A stretch of DNA of 64,000 nt from assembly GCF_019969845.1 (NCBI RefSeq), contig NZ_JAHXYR010000011.1, positions 186,001 to 250,000 of the forward strand, written 5' to 3'. The translations under genes were made by a program, and so were the position numbers. Source of the stretch: Sphingobacterium sp. GVS05A (lineage in GTDB: Bacteria > Bacteroidota > Bacteroidia > Sphingobacteriales > Sphingobacteriaceae). Within the stretch, counting starts at the first letter, position 1. Every line of letters starts with the position of its first letter. A model generated the notes under the pieces. It saw only the letters and a program-made list of their open reading frames with translations. It did not search any database and was not told the DNA's origin. Positions 1 through 8,819 of the stretch are shown in pieces.

Positions 1-984
1 ATCCGCAGTCATAAAGTTGCCGCTGTAGAACTGAAGTCCAGGTTCGGTCGTGAAAATATCCATTTGAATACCTGTTTTAGAGGCGTACACCGTGGCGACT
101 TTCTGAAAACCAGCATTCTTGTCGAGCTCAAAATTATGATCATACCCCTTTCCGATCTTCAGCTGCGCGTTCTCATCTTCAATATGGGCGCCCATGAGCC
201 GTGGTTTTGTAAAATCAAATGCCGTACCCGATACAGGCAAGCTTTTTCCTGTAGGAATCAGCGTGTTGTCCACTTCCGTGATCGCTTTGGCATCAATCTG
301 CAGCTCATGATCCAGGATGGACGGATCACCGGCACCATTGAGGTTAAAATAAGCGTGATTGGTCAGATTTAAAACAGTCTCTTTATCCGTCGTAGCCTGA
401 TAGGCAATGTCCAGACCACCATTTTCTTCCAGTGTATAAGTGACCTGCATCTTGACCGTTCCCGGATATCCAGCCTCCTGATCCGGAGATGTATATGCCA
501 AGGTAATTGAAGTATCACTATTGTTGACCACATCCCACACCTTGTTGTATACACCATTGGTGCCGCCATGTAGCGAATTATCGCCATCGTTTTTTTCCAG
601 CGCATAAGTTGTACCGTTCAGTGTAAAAGTAGCTTTACCGATACGGTTACCATAGCGCCCGACTATCGCGCCGTAAAAATTATCTGCATTGTCCTTATAT
701 TCTTTCGCCGAATCGTAACCCAATATCACATCAGTCATTTTTCCATTCTTCTCGGGAACGCTAAGACTTACCAAACGTGCACCATAATTTGTCAGCGTCA
801 CGGCTAGTTTATTGTTCTTCAAGAGGTATAAACGGACATCCTTTCCATCTATCCGGCTATCAAAAGCATGGCTTGCGGCGGTATCCAGCCCAGCATGCTG
901 CGGATTATTTTTTGTTGAATTGGATTGGCAGCCGTAGGTCAATAAAGCGCAGGCTAACAGACCAATAATCATTTTATCTTTCAT
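1..984 (-). CDS. galM: Galactose mutarotase (aldose 1-epimerase), C-terminus beyond window
   Basis: Aldose 1-epimerase interconverting alpha and beta anomers of free sugars, here probably L-arabinose. The reading frame is open from the ATG at 984 to base 1 (328 codons), so only the C-terminal ~50 residues of a ~380-residue family are missing. The N-terminus (MKDKMIIGLLACALLTYGC) is a lipoprotein signal ending in a plausible lipobox cysteine, which suggests envelope anchoring. Family motifs are visible: GRYGNRI, NSLHGG, and NHAYFNL with the catalytic His, then DHNF. The catalytic Glu normally near the C-terminus lies outside the window. It is the last visible gene of the arabinose operon, 101 bp after the symporter. 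The family call is firm; the arabinose role rests on context. Confidence 0.9.
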   Translation of the reverse strand, partial: MKDKMIIGLLACALLTYGCQSNSTKNNPQHAGLDTAASHAFDSRIDGKDVRLYLLKNNKLAVTLTNYGARLVSLSVPEKNGKMTDVILGYDSAKEYKDNADNFYGAIVGRYGNRIGKATFTLNGTTYALEKNDGDNSLHGGTNGVYNKVWDVVNNSDTSITLAYTSPDQEAGYPGTVKMQVTYTLEENGGLDIAYQATTDKETVLNLTNHAYFNLNGAGDPSILDHELQIDAKAITEVDNTLIPTGKSLPVSGTAFDFTKPRLMGAHIEDENAQLKIGKGYDHNFELDKNAGFQKVATVYASKTGIQMDIFTTEPGLQFYSGNFMTAD

Positions 985-1002
985 TAATTATTCAGGTTTT
1001 AA

Positions 1003-1045
1003 TTCCATCTTTCCGATGGATTTTCTCCTCGTTAACCCAGGAGAA
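1003..1045 (-). other. Two small intercistronic hairpins between symporter and galM
   Basis: Two inverted repeats lie in tandem: TCCATC/GATGGA (1004-1009 and 1015-1020) and TTCTCCT/AGGAGAA (1023-1029 and 1039-1045). Neither has a long U tract, so they look more like mRNA-processing or attenuation structures that tune galM expression than a full terminator. Confidence 0.35.
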
Positions 1046-1085
1046 GGTGTATAAATGGATTAATTATTCAACAGCATACCTTATC

Positions 1086-2786
1086 CTACCAAAAACGAAC
1101 ATATATTGCGGTTACCATCAATAGTGTTACCACGATCAGTGCAAGTACCGATGGCTCCACTTTAAACATTGAACGATCCAAGACAAATGCTTTTGGATTG
1201 ATTTTCGGGCCGAATAAACTGACGCCGATCATAGCCAACATGGTAAAGGCAAATGCCAGTCCCATACAGATCTGGAAAGGGATCTCATAAACGCCCGCTT
1301 TATTTGGGTAAGCTGTATAGATCCATGTTTCGGGACCAAATACCTTCGTTGCGAACTCATTAAAAAATACAGACAGGGCGAAACCTGCAATCAGGCCGGT
1401 GATCGCCGCTGCACCAGTCGTTCTTTTCCAGAACATGCCCAGTAAAAACATTGCGAAAACGCCGGGACTGATAAACCCTGTATACTTTTGGATAAATGTA
1501 AATCCACCGGCACCCCCGATTCCCAGGCTATCATTCCAGGTAAATAATACCGAAAGTAAAATCGAAACAACGATCGTGATTTTGCCTACCCAGACCATCT
1601 TTGTTTCACTGGCATCCTTACGGATGTATTTCTTATAGATGTCGAGGGTAAAGATCGTTGCGATGCTGTTAGCCTTTCCCGCCAATCCAGCTACAATAGC
1701 TGCTGTTAGCGCCGCCAGCGCAAGTCCCTTCATTCCATTGGGCAGGTAGCCCAATATCGCTGAATATGCATTATCTGCATGGAATACACCGCCTGGAGCC
1801 ATCTCCTGCTGCAAGGCCCCATTTTTATAGAGGACGTAAGCCGCAATCCCCGGGAGCATCACAATGATGGGCATAAACAGCTTGAGAAAACCCGCAAAGA
1901 GAATCCCAGTGCGCGCGGTCTTTAGATCGGCACCCAAGGCCCGTTGCGTGATATACTGATTGCAGCCCCAGTAATTGAGGTTGACGATCCATATCCCTGC
2001 CAGGTACATTCCGACTCCCGGTAGCATCAGATACTTATTGATTTCCTCTTGACTGGCCCCGGCTCCCGGTTTGGCCACAAACAGGTTAAAATGCTCCGGA
2101 GCGTCTTCCATCAGCTTATTAAATCCAGCAAGCACATCCTTGCCCAATCCAAAATGCTCGCTCACCAGGGTCAGCGCGACATAAGTCGTCGCGATACCAC
2201 CGACAATCAATACCACTACCTGAATGACATCGGTAAAGCCAATAACACGCATTCCGCCAAGCGTAATGATGACAGCAAATACGGCGAGGGCAACGGTGAT
2301 GGTATGGAAACTGTCCCCACCTCCGGCCATACTCGAAATGGCTATCGCACCCAGATATAAAATCGATGTGAGATTGACAAATACATATAAAAACAGCCAG
2401 AAAATAGCCATGATCAAGCTGGTCGTCTCGTTGTATCGATTATTTAAAAATTGTGGCATCGTGAATATCTTGTTTTTCAGATACACTGGTATAAACCACA
2501 CCGCGACAATGATGAGTGCGACAGCAGCGATCAGTTCGTAGGCCGCCACAGCAATGCCCACTTCAAATCCATTGCCACTCATGCCAATAAACTGTTCCGC
2601 CGAAATATTCGATGCAATCAAGGAGGAGCCGATTGCCCACCAGGTCAATGAACCTTCGGCCAAAAAATAATCCTTACTGCTGCTTAAGCTATTGTTTTTT
2701 TGACGATAGATATAATAACCATATCCCGCCACAATGAAGAAGTAAACCACGAAGATCACGTAGTCTACCATTGCAAATTTTTCCAT
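1086..2786 (-). CDS. Sodium/sugar symporter (SSS/SLC5 family), probable arabinose importer
   Basis: Polytopic inner-membrane sodium:solute symporter of the SLC5/SGLT type that would import the pentose with Na+. The protein has about a dozen hydrophobic segments across its ~566 residues and begins MEKFAMVDYVIF, entering its first membrane helix directly. An in-frame ATG 45 bp upstream (2831) would add a charged extension (MLSEGRLAIQ) uncommon in the family, so 2786 is preferred; AGGGAAA just upstream may act as a weak ribosome site. SGLT-like stretches include LTWWAIGSSLIASNISAEQF and GKANSIATIFTLDIYKKYI. The gene lies between araA (74 bp) and galM on the same strand, so L-arabinose is the likely substrate, but the sequence alone does not prove specificity. 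Confidence 0.85.
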   Translation of the reverse strand: MEKFAMVDYVIFVVYFFIVAGYGYYIYRQKNNSLSSSKDYFLAEGSLTWWAIGSSLIASNISAEQFIGMSGNGFEVGIAVAAYELIAAVALIIVAVWFIPVYLKNKIFTMPQFLNNRYNETTSLIMAIFWLFLYVFVNLTSILYLGAIAISSMAGGGDSFHTITVALAVFAVIITLGGMRVIGFTDVIQVVVLIVGGIATTYVALTLVSEHFGLGKDVLAGFNKLMEDAPEHFNLFVAKPGAGASQEEINKYLMLPGVGMYLAGIWIVNLNYWGCNQYITQRALGADLKTARTGILFAGFLKLFMPIIVMLPGIAAYVLYKNGALQQEMAPGGVFHADNAYSAILGYLPNGMKGLALAALTAAIVAGLAGKANSIATIFTLDIYKKYIRKDASETKMVWVGKITIVVSILLSVLFTWNDSLGIGGAGGFTFIQKYTGFISPGVFAMFLLGMFWKRTTGAAAITGLIAGFALSVFFNEFATKVFGPETWIYTAYPNKAGVYEIPFQICMGLAFAFTMLAMIGVSLFGPKINPKAFVLDRSMFKVEPSVLALIVVTLLMVTAIYVRFW

Positions 2787-2859
2787 ATTTTCCCTAATTG
2801 GTTGTATTGCTAAGCGACCTTCGGATAGCATTCAGGTACCCGAAGATCACTTGTCTCTA

Positions 2860-4362
2860 TTATTTAGCAAGTAAATAATAAAGGTCATTCCATTTCAATT
2901 GATTTTCGAGTTTTGCCACCGTGGTATCCTCGTCGATCAGTACATATTCTATTCCGGCCATACGGGCAAAATCTTGCAGGTATTCCGGTGTTAAGCATAA
3001 GCTATACGCCGTATGATGCGCTCCACCGGCAAGGATCCAGGCACTGCAGCCCGTTTTCATATCCGGAAGCGGCTTCCACAGCACACGTGCAACGGGAAGC
3101 TTTGGCAGTTCGGCCTGCACCTCTACGCCCAATACCTTATTGACGATCAAACGGAAATGTGTTCCCATATCCACAAGCGAAGCATTCAAGGCATCGCCAG
3201 ATTGACCATTGAAAACCAGGCGGGCAGGATCCGCTTTGCCGCCGATACCCAGTGGGTGAACCTCAATACGTGGTTTTCCGACAGCCAGTGCAGGGTCTAC
3301 CTCCAGCATATGCGAGCCCAACACCATGGCATTCTGCGGGTCAAAATGGTAGGTATAATCCTCCATGAAGGCGGTAGTTCCAGCCATGCCCGCTCCCATG
3401 ACCTTACAAGCCCTTACCAATGCCGGCGTCTTCCAGTCCCCTTCACCTGCAAAACCGTATCCTTCAGCCATCAGGCGCTGTACCGCCAGTCCCGGAAGCT
3501 GAACCATCCCGTGCAGATCCTCAAAAGTATCTGTAAAGCCCTTAAAGTTCCCCTGTTTCAAAAACTTGCGCAGCCCCACCTCAATCTTAGCCGCCTCGAC
3601 CAGATTATCATGGAATTCAGCACCCGCCTTCACATTATCCGCCAGTTCATAATTGGCCTCATACTCCGCTAGTAAAGCATTGATTTCATCGGCCGTACTG
3701 GCGTTGATGACCTCGACCAGATCCCCAACGGCATAGGTATTGACCGAAAAACCAAATTGTGTTTCCGCTTCAACCTTGTCGCCATCCGTCACCGCCACGT
3801 AGCGCATATTATCGCCGAAGCGTGCAAATTTGGCTCCCTGCCAATCATGCCAACCCGCTGCCGCCCGGCACCAGACATTGATCCGCTGGAGCACCTCCGC
3901 ATCCTGCCAATGCCCTGTGACGACTTTCCGTCCTATTTTGAGGCGGCTGACGATATGTCCAAATTCACGGTCACCGTGTGCACTCTGATTTAAATTCATA
4001 AAATCCATATCAATGCCACTCCATGGAATGTCGCGGTTGTACTGTGTATGGAGATGCAACAACGGCTTTTGCAATGCCTTTAAACCCCGTATCCACATTT
4101 TCGCCGGGGAAAATGTATGCATCCAGGTGATGATACCGATACAATTTGCTGTGCTATTTGCAGCCGTTAGCGTCGCATAGATTTCATCCGTATTTTTTAC
4201 GATGGGTTTATACTTCACCGTTACCGGAATCAGGGTCTGGTCATTCAGATAATGTGCAATTTCTTCTGCATGTGCTGCGACCTGTTTTAATGTTTCTTCA
4301 CCGTATAGATCCTGGCTGCCAACGACAAACCAGACCTCGAGTTCTTTTAAATCGATATTCAT
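2860..4362 (-). CDS. araA: L-arabinose isomerase
   Basis: Converts L-arabinose to L-ribulose in the cytoplasm, the first step of the pathway. Its 500 residues match the E. coli enzyme's length. All four catalytic/metal positions are visible: Glu307 in GEGDWKT, Glu334 in FMEDYTYH, His351 in GSHMLEV and His450 in GGAHHTAYS. The N-terminus ([21 protein letters not shown]) aligns with the family start, so the ATG at 4362 is well supported. It follows araD with 42 bp between them, in the order araB-araD-araA. Expression presumably comes from the divergent promoter region upstream of araB. Confidence 0.98.
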   Translation of the reverse strand: MNIDLKELEVWFVVGSQDLYGEETLKQVAAHAEEIAHYLNDQTLIPVTVKYKPIVKNTDEIYATLTAANSTANCIGIITWMHTFSPAKMWIRGLKALQKPLLHLHTQYNRDIPWSGIDMDFMNLNQSAHGDREFGHIVSRLKIGRKVVTGHWQDAEVLQRINVWCRAAAGWHDWQGAKFARFGDNMRYVAVTDGDKVEAETQFGFSVNTYAVGDLVEVINASTADEINALLAEYEANYELADNVKAGAEFHDNLVEAAKIEVGLRKFLKQGNFKGFTDTFEDLHGMVQLPGLAVQRLMAEGYGFAGEGDWKTPALVRACKVMGAGMAGTTAFMEDYTYHFDPQNAMVLGSHMLEVDPALAVGKPRIEVHPLGIGGKADPARLVFNGQSGDALNASLVDMGTHFRLIVNKVLGVEVQAELPKLPVARVLWKPLPDMKTGCSAWILAGGAHHTAYSLCLTPEYLQDFARMAGIEYVLIDEDTTVAKLENQLKWNDLYYLLAK

Positions 4363-4404
4363 TTTTCAATATTAGTTTCGTTATAGATTTTGTCAAACAA
4401 CAGG

Positions 4405-5106
4405 CTACTGGCCATAGTAGGCATTAGTACCGTGTTTGCGCTCATAATGTTTTTTGATCAATGCCGGCTTCAACCGTCCAGCCTTGGGGTTAATCTGCTC
4501 GGTCAGCCAGGCCATTTTGGCCACCTGTTCCAATACTGCACTGTTGTAAACAGACTTCATTCCATCCTTACCCCAGGCAAATGGCGCATGATTTCCGACA
4601 AGGATCATTTCCACTTCCTTATAATCCAGTTGTTGCTGATTGAAGTGATTGATGATCTGAAAGCCCGTTTCATGTTCATAATTGCCAGCAATCATCTCAT
4701 CATCCATCGGCGGCGCGCAGGGAATATCCGATGTTAAGTGATCGGCATGCGTCGTCCCGAAAATGGGTATATCCCTTTGGCTTTGCGCCCAGGCAGTGGC
4801 ATATGTAGAATGGGTATGGGTGATGCCGCCGATATCCGGCCAATGCTTATACAGCACCGCATGTGTCTTTGTATCTGATGAAGGCCTAAGTTTGCCTTCG
4901 ATTACCTGTCCGTCAAAGTCTACCACCACCATCAGTTCGGGAGACAACTCTTCGTAGGGCACACCACTGGGTTTAATCGCAAAAACACCTTGCTGACGGT
5001 CGACAACGCTCACATTTCCAAATGTAAAAAGCACGAGCCCCAACTGCGGCAGCTGCATATTGCAGCGATAAGCCTCTTCTTTAATTGAATTATACATACT
5101 ACTCAT
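4405..5106 (-). CDS. araD: L-ribulose-5-phosphate 4-epimerase
   Basis: Class II aldolase-fold epimerase that converts L-ribulose-5-phosphate to D-xylulose-5-phosphate, which enters the pentose phosphate pathway. The three zinc ligands are visible: His97 and His99 in THTHS and His173 in GNHAPFAWG. The Schiff-independent active-site region FGTTHADH is also present. The frame is open to 5139, but the start was set at 5106 (MSSMYNSIKEEAY, 233 residues) because this matches the family N-terminus and leaves a 7-bp gap after araB rather than a 26-bp overlap. The tight spacing points to translational coupling with araB. Confidence 0.96.
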   Translation of the reverse strand: MSSMYNSIKEEAYRCNMQLPQLGLVLFTFGNVSVVDRQQGVFAIKPSGVPYEELSPELMVVVDFDGQVIEGKLRPSSDTKTHAVLYKHWPDIGGITHTHSTYATAWAQSQRDIPIFGTTHADHLTSDIPCAPPMDDEMIAGNYEHETGFQIINHFNQQQLDYKEVEMILVGNHAPFAWGKDGMKSVYNSAVLEQVAKMAWLTEQINPKAGRLKPALIKKHYERKHGTNAYYGQ

Positions 5107-5113
5107 TTTGTGG

Positions 5114-6802
5114 TTAAACAGTAACAGGTAGTGATACACTACTTTCTACAAAAGCACCAAGGGCTTTATATTTTTCATAACGTTCGGCATAGCGGGGCAC
5201 CCATTTTTCCTGCGGTTCATAAGTGCATTCAAAGCCCTGCCCCATGGCTTTCATAGCATCCTCTACCCGATCATATAATCCGGCAGCGGTGGCTGCAAAC
5301 ATGGCAGCACCAAGTGCACAGGTCTGCTCGCTTTTATGGATACGAATCGGCATATTCATTACATTGGCCATCATCTGCATAATAAAAGGCGATTTTTTGG
5401 CTACGCCACCAAGTCCGATCAGGCCCTTTATTGGGATCCCCTGATCCACAAAGCGCTCCACGATCGCTTTGGCGCCAAAGCAGGTCGCCTCTGCAATTGC
5501 CCTGAAGATAGCCGGAGCATCGGTACCGAGCTGCAATCCCATGATTGCCGCTTTGAGCGACTGATCCGCATCCGGAGTCCTACGGCCATTGAGCCAGTCT
5601 ACCGCCAGTTCCGAATCCGCAGTTAGTGGCAATTTGCTCGCCTTTTCACTTAATCGCAACAACAATTTGTCTTCCAGTGTCGCCAGCATATTTTCACGCA
5701 TCGTATCGCTAAGTCCCTCCATCTCTGGTATCAGATTGTATGTTGGCCATAAGAGCAACTGCTTTAACCAGGCATAGGCATCTCCAAAAGCAGACTGACC
5801 AGCCTCCATGCCAATCATTCCGGGGATGATGGAACCGTCCACCTGACCACAGATACCCTTTACCAATACCCCCTTCACATCTTCTTTTGGGGCAACCAGC
5901 ATATCGCAGGTGGATGTTCCCATCACTTTGCTCAGGTAATAAGGTTCAATCTGCCCACCTACGGCACCCATATGGCAATCGAATGCGCCCACACCAACGA
6001 CAACGGAGGTGGAAAGACCCAAACGCTCAGCCCATTCCGGAGAAAGGCTTCCCGCCGGCCTATCCGAAGTGTAGGTTTCTGAAAACAGGCGATCGACGAA
6101 GCCGTCCAACAGGGGGTCAATGCCGGCGAAGAATTCATTGGGAGGTAGGCCACCAAATTCAGCAGCCCAGAGCGACTTGTGCCCAGCAGCACAGACACTA
6201 CGCTTAATGGCGCTAGCCTGTTTTCCACCCGTTAACAAAAAAGGAATATAATCACAGTGTTCCACCCAGCTAAATGTTGCTTGGCGCACCTGCGGATCCA
6301 CTCTAAAGGTATGGAGCAATTTGGCCCAGAACCACTCCGAAGAATAAACGCCCCCTACGTATTTCAGGTAATCAAAAGCATCGCGTTGGTTGTACCGATT
6401 AATCTCTTTGGCCTCCTTGACAGCGGTATGATCTTTCCAGAGGATGAACATGGCATTGGGATTATCCTTGAACTCCGCCAGTAATGCCAGCGGCACACCC
6501 GCTTCATTCACAGCAACTGGTGTGGAACCCGTGGTGTCCACCGAAATTGCTTTGACCAGCTCCCCTATATTTTGTATCCCGGATTTTTGTAAACAATCTT
6601 TTACAGTAGCTTCCAGGCCCTCGATGTAATCCAGGGGGTGCTGTCTGAACTGGCTGAGCGCAGCATCACAAAACTCACCCCTTTTCCAACGCGGATAATA
6701 AAATACGGAAGACGAAATCTCCGCCCCACAACTTGCATCAACCAAGACTGCACGGACAGAATCGCTGCCATAATCTATCCCGATGACATATGATTTACTC
6801 AT
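5114..6802 (-). CDS. araB: Ribulokinase (FGGY carbohydrate kinase)
   Basis: Phosphorylates L-ribulose with ATP, the second step of arabinose catabolism. The 562-residue protein has the two-lobed FGGY layout. The N-terminal ATPase-fold signature is GIDYGSDSVRAVLVD, the central motif is VMGTSTCDML, and the C-terminal lobe contains IGMEAGQSAFGDAYAWL and GLGGVAKKSPFIMQMMANV. The length agrees with AraB. It is the first gene of the minus-strand operon, and the 259-bp region to its right, shared with the divergent Nudix regulator, holds a large perfect inverted repeat likely to be the operator. Confidence 0.96.
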   Translation of the reverse strand: MSKSYVIGIDYGSDSVRAVLVDASCGAEISSSVFYYPRWKRGEFCDAALSQFRQHPLDYIEGLEATVKDCLQKSGIQNIGELVKAISVDTTGSTPVAVNEAGVPLALLAEFKDNPNAMFILWKDHTAVKEAKEINRYNQRDAFDYLKYVGGVYSSEWFWAKLLHTFRVDPQVRQATFSWVEHCDYIPFLLTGGKQASAIKRSVCAAGHKSLWAAEFGGLPPNEFFAGIDPLLDGFVDRLFSETYTSDRPAGSLSPEWAERLGLSTSVVVGVGAFDCHMGAVGGQIEPYYLSKVMGTSTCDMLVAPKEDVKGVLVKGICGQVDGSIIPGMIGMEAGQSAFGDAYAWLKQLLLWPTYNLIPEMEGLSDTMRENMLATLEDKLLLRLSEKASKLPLTADSELAVDWLNGRRTPDADQSLKAAIMGLQLGTDAPAIFRAIAEATCFGAKAIVERFVDQGIPIKGLIGLGGVAKKSPFIMQMMANVMNMPIRIHKSEQTCALGAAMFAATAAGLYDRVEDAMKAMGQGFECTYEPQEKWVPRYAERYEKYKALGAFVESSVSLPVTV

Positions 6803-6911
6803 TTTAACTGAATTTGGTTTATAATCTATAATTCGATTTAAAGCTTATTTTTTGGCGTTTGTCCAGTTGGATAATGGGCCTAAAAATAATTAGTGTCAAA
6901 TTAACATTTAT

Positions 6912-6949
6912 TTTTTTAAATATGAAAGAAAATTTTCATATTTAAAAAA
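6912..6949. promoter_or_regulatory. 38-bp perfect inverted repeat, candidate arabinose operator
   Basis: Two 16-bp arms (6912-6927 and 6934-6949) are perfect reverse complements around a 6-bp spacer; the core halves read AAATATGAAA and TTTCATATTT. The site lies 110 bp upstream of araB and 113 bp upstream of the Nudix regulator, so one dimeric regulator could control both directions. Repression released by an arabinose metabolite is inferred from the Nudix-type AraR described in Bacteroides. Confidence 0.65.
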
Positions 6950-7008
6950 TTGAACTATCTTCATCTCATCGAAATAGGTTAAATCCGAGGGTGATAGGTA
7001 CAAGGTTT

Positions 7009-7036
7009 TAAGTTTGATCAAATAAATCGATCAAAG
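7009..7036 (+). promoter_or_regulatory. -7 box and second palindrome upstream of the Nudix regulator
   Basis: TAAGTTTG (7009-7016) fits the Bacteroidota TAnnTTTG -7 box. It overlaps an inverted repeat, TTTGATC (7013-7019) and GATCAAA (7030-7036). No clear -33 TTTG lies at the usual distance. A repressor bound here would block the box, so autoregulation is plausible. Confidence 0.5.
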
Positions 7037-7061
7037 CAAAAGAGAGACAAAACAATAAACA

Positions 7062-7766
7062 ATGGAATATTATAGAGAAGACTCAGCAATCCTTTTAGCA
7101 GTAGATTGTATCATCTTTGGGTTTAATGGCGAATCCCTGCAGGTATTACTGATAAAACGGGATTTTGAGCCGGAGCGAAACAAATGGAGTTTGATGGGAG
7201 GTTTTGTTCAACCGGACGAAAGTCCTGAACTAGCTGCCAGCAGGGTGTTAAAAAAACTGACGGGACTTGAAAATGTATACATGGAACAGTGCAGTGTTTT
7301 TGGTGATCCAAAACGTGAGCCCAATAGCCGGGTTGTCAGTATCTGTTATTTTGCGCTGATAGATACGCAAAAATATACACATATTTTAAGCGAGGAGTAT
7401 GAGGCAAAATGGTTTCCATTACAAAACTATCCGACTTTAATCTTCGATCACGACCAGATGATTGCTTCCGCACAGCATCGACTGCGAATGAAAGCAGCGC
7501 TCTATCCTATTCTATTTGAATTATTGCCAGAGAAATTTACCATTCCCCAGATTGCAGCTTTATACGAGGGGGTATACAATATCGAATTTGATAAACGCAA
7601 TTTTAGCCGCAAGTTGCTTTCTTCGGATCTCATTATCAAATTGGATGAAAAGGACAAGGAAAATTCCAAAAAAGGCGCTTTTTATTTTAAATTGAATACA
7701 GCCATATATAAGGAAAAAATCATGTCGTTTTTGCGCTATTTACCAAGCTGGTTTCCCGAAAACTAA
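7062..7766 (+). CDS. Nudix-domain transcriptional regulator, AraR/NrtR type
   Basis: DNA-binding regulator of arabinose genes. Residues ~8-140 form a Nudix fold and the C-terminal ~80 residues a winged-helix DNA-binding region (LPEKFTIPQIAALYEGVYN to KLDEKDKENSKKGAFYF). The Nudix box at ~46-69 keeps the leading glycine (GGFVQPDE), but the catalytic REUxEE core has become RVLKKL, so it cannot hydrolyse nucleotides like an active Nudix enzyme and probably binds a ligand. Nudix-type AraR repressors are known from Bacteroides, and this gene is divergent from the ara operon, which supports that role. The symbol is left empty because the target is inferred. Confidence 0.85.
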   Translation: MEYYREDSAILLAVDCIIFGFNGESLQVLLIKRDFEPERNKWSLMGGFVQPDESPELAASRVLKKLTGLENVYMEQCSVFGDPKREPNSRVVSICYFALIDTQKYTHILSEEYEAKWFPLQNYPTLIFDHDQMIASAQHRLRMKAALYPILFELLPEKFTIPQIAALYEGVYNIEFDKRNFSRKLLSSDLIIKLDEKDKENSKKGAFYFKLNTAIYKEKIMSFLRYLPSWFPEN

Positions 7767-7779
7767 TCCGGTAAAACAG

Positions 7780-8092
7780 TGGCAAGTCCGCTGTTGATAC
7801 GAGTCCTTTTTTATTCATTTATAATTGTTCAAGCTTTCGTTCGGTATCTGAAGCTCTTTTTCTGTCCGACCGTGAAAAAGAGCATATCCGAAATATCGGA
7901 AAAGGGATTTTAAGCGAATATGAAAGTCCGATTGACAGCCATAGCCAAGATGCCATTGTCAGTTTTATAGACCTGTTGCTGGTCTATTCGCAGTGGTTTC
8001 GCCACTTGAATTTAGAAGAAAGATGGCTACAGGCTAATATCAAATTCATAAAAGCCTTCCGTATCTTGAGAAAAATTAAATTTTGGCATTAG
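7780..8092 (+). pseudogene. AraC-family regulator relic, middle part
   Basis: The frame ending at the TAG of 8090-8092 encodes SEALFLSDREKEH and SFIDLLLVYSQ, which match the central region of the intact AraC regulator at 11620-12531 (NEALHLSEREE, IEMLLQYSN). Just upstream the similarity continues in another frame (SPLLIRV), so at least one frameshift is present. There is no start codon and no helix-turn-helix domain in this part. After YSQWFRH the sequence diverges and stops. The matching 3' end of the same gene is found further right at 8550-8600. Confidence 0.7.
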
Positions 8093-8349
8093 AGGCGATA
8101 TCGAAGTGATAAATTACGCCAAATCTCGGTCGCAAAGTGCTGATCCGAATGCATATTTTCGAAAAACCAGTTGTCTCCTCTTTTTACTAATTTTTGATCA
8201 ATTCCATCAAGCAAAATTGGCAACTCCGTATCGAGCTTTGATAAAGACTTTTTCAACAACACCAGTTGGTAATCCTGTCCTTTGTAAGTTAAACGGAACA
8301 CCTGTGAACGATGCTGCTCTCCGTTTACACTGTCAAATGTGCCTTGCAT
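8089..8349 (-). CDS. Small hypothetical protein inside the AraC relic
   Basis: An 86-codon frame beginning MQGTFDSVNGEQHRSQ; the in-frame codon at 8385 would add a short basic leader and is less likely. The protein has no signal peptide or membrane segment and mixes charged and aromatic residues (GDNWFFENMHSDQHF), looking like a small soluble protein. I do not recognise a family. It lies antisense between the two surviving pieces of a decayed AraC gene and its stop overlaps the first piece, so it arrived after, or caused, that disruption. Real coding status is probable but not certain. Confidence 0.5.
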   Translation of the reverse strand: MQGTFDSVNGEQHRSQVFRLTYKGQDYQLVLLKKSLSKLDTELPILLDGIDQKLVKRGDNWFFENMHSDQHFATEIWRNLSLRYRL

Positions 8350-8549
8350 AAATATAAACCTTCTAAAATTTTTAAAATATAACAATTACGCCAATACGAA
8401 TACAATGAAAAGTATATTAATCGAGCGAAAATCAGATCAACATTTTATACTTTTTATAACGAATATCAATAAATAATCGTGCCAAAATCTATCATCTTTT
8501 CTGTAAAAAAATGATAATCTGTCATCTTTTTTCCGACTTTGATTTTTGT

Positions 8550-8660
8550 ACAATGTTTCACCTCTAAGGTTCGGACAATTGTTTAATTGGCCTTTCGCCT
8601 GCGGTTCTTTCGATGTCCTATTCTTGTGTTTAATGGCAATTTACCATTTCCCCCTTTCTT
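8550..8660 (+). pseudogene. AraC-family regulator relic, 3' end and downstream spacer
   Basis: Bases 8550-8600 translate to YNVSPLRFGQLFNW, matching the last residues (TNVSPLVFRQSFN-stop) of the intact AraC regulator ending at 12531; the stop TGA has become TGG. DNA similarity runs on into the spacer (cgatgtcctattcttgtg here, cgatttcctgttcctgta at 12553). This shows a duplicated AraC 3' end, not chance. The remaining non-coding stretch 8386-8549 is AT-rich, with two ATCTTT-type repeats (TCTATCATCTTTT and TCTGTCATCTTTT, 30 bp apart); 8661-8819 holds nothing I can name. Confidence 0.65.
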
Positions 8661-8819
8661 TACAAAAACAGTTCAAGAATCCGCGGACTGTAGGCCAGTA
8701 AACCTGAACTGGATATATTCTAAATTAGAATATATTTAAACTAAAATAGCTCGTAATAAATATGTTTTTAGTATATTTATGTATTAAAAAATTGATGGCG
8801 GCAATAAACAATTCAGGAT

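Noticed and set aside
2049-2360. Plus-strand open frame inside the symporter gene
   Set aside because: Antisense shadow of a well-supported membrane-transporter gene, with no recognisable protein features.
3013-3672. 219-codon plus-strand frame opposite araA
   Set aside because: Long, but antisense to araA with all its catalytic residues intact; composition follows codon-position complementarity.
4405-5139. Longer araD start at 5139
   Set aside because: Would overlap araB by 26 bp and add residues not found in the family; ATG at 5106 fits.
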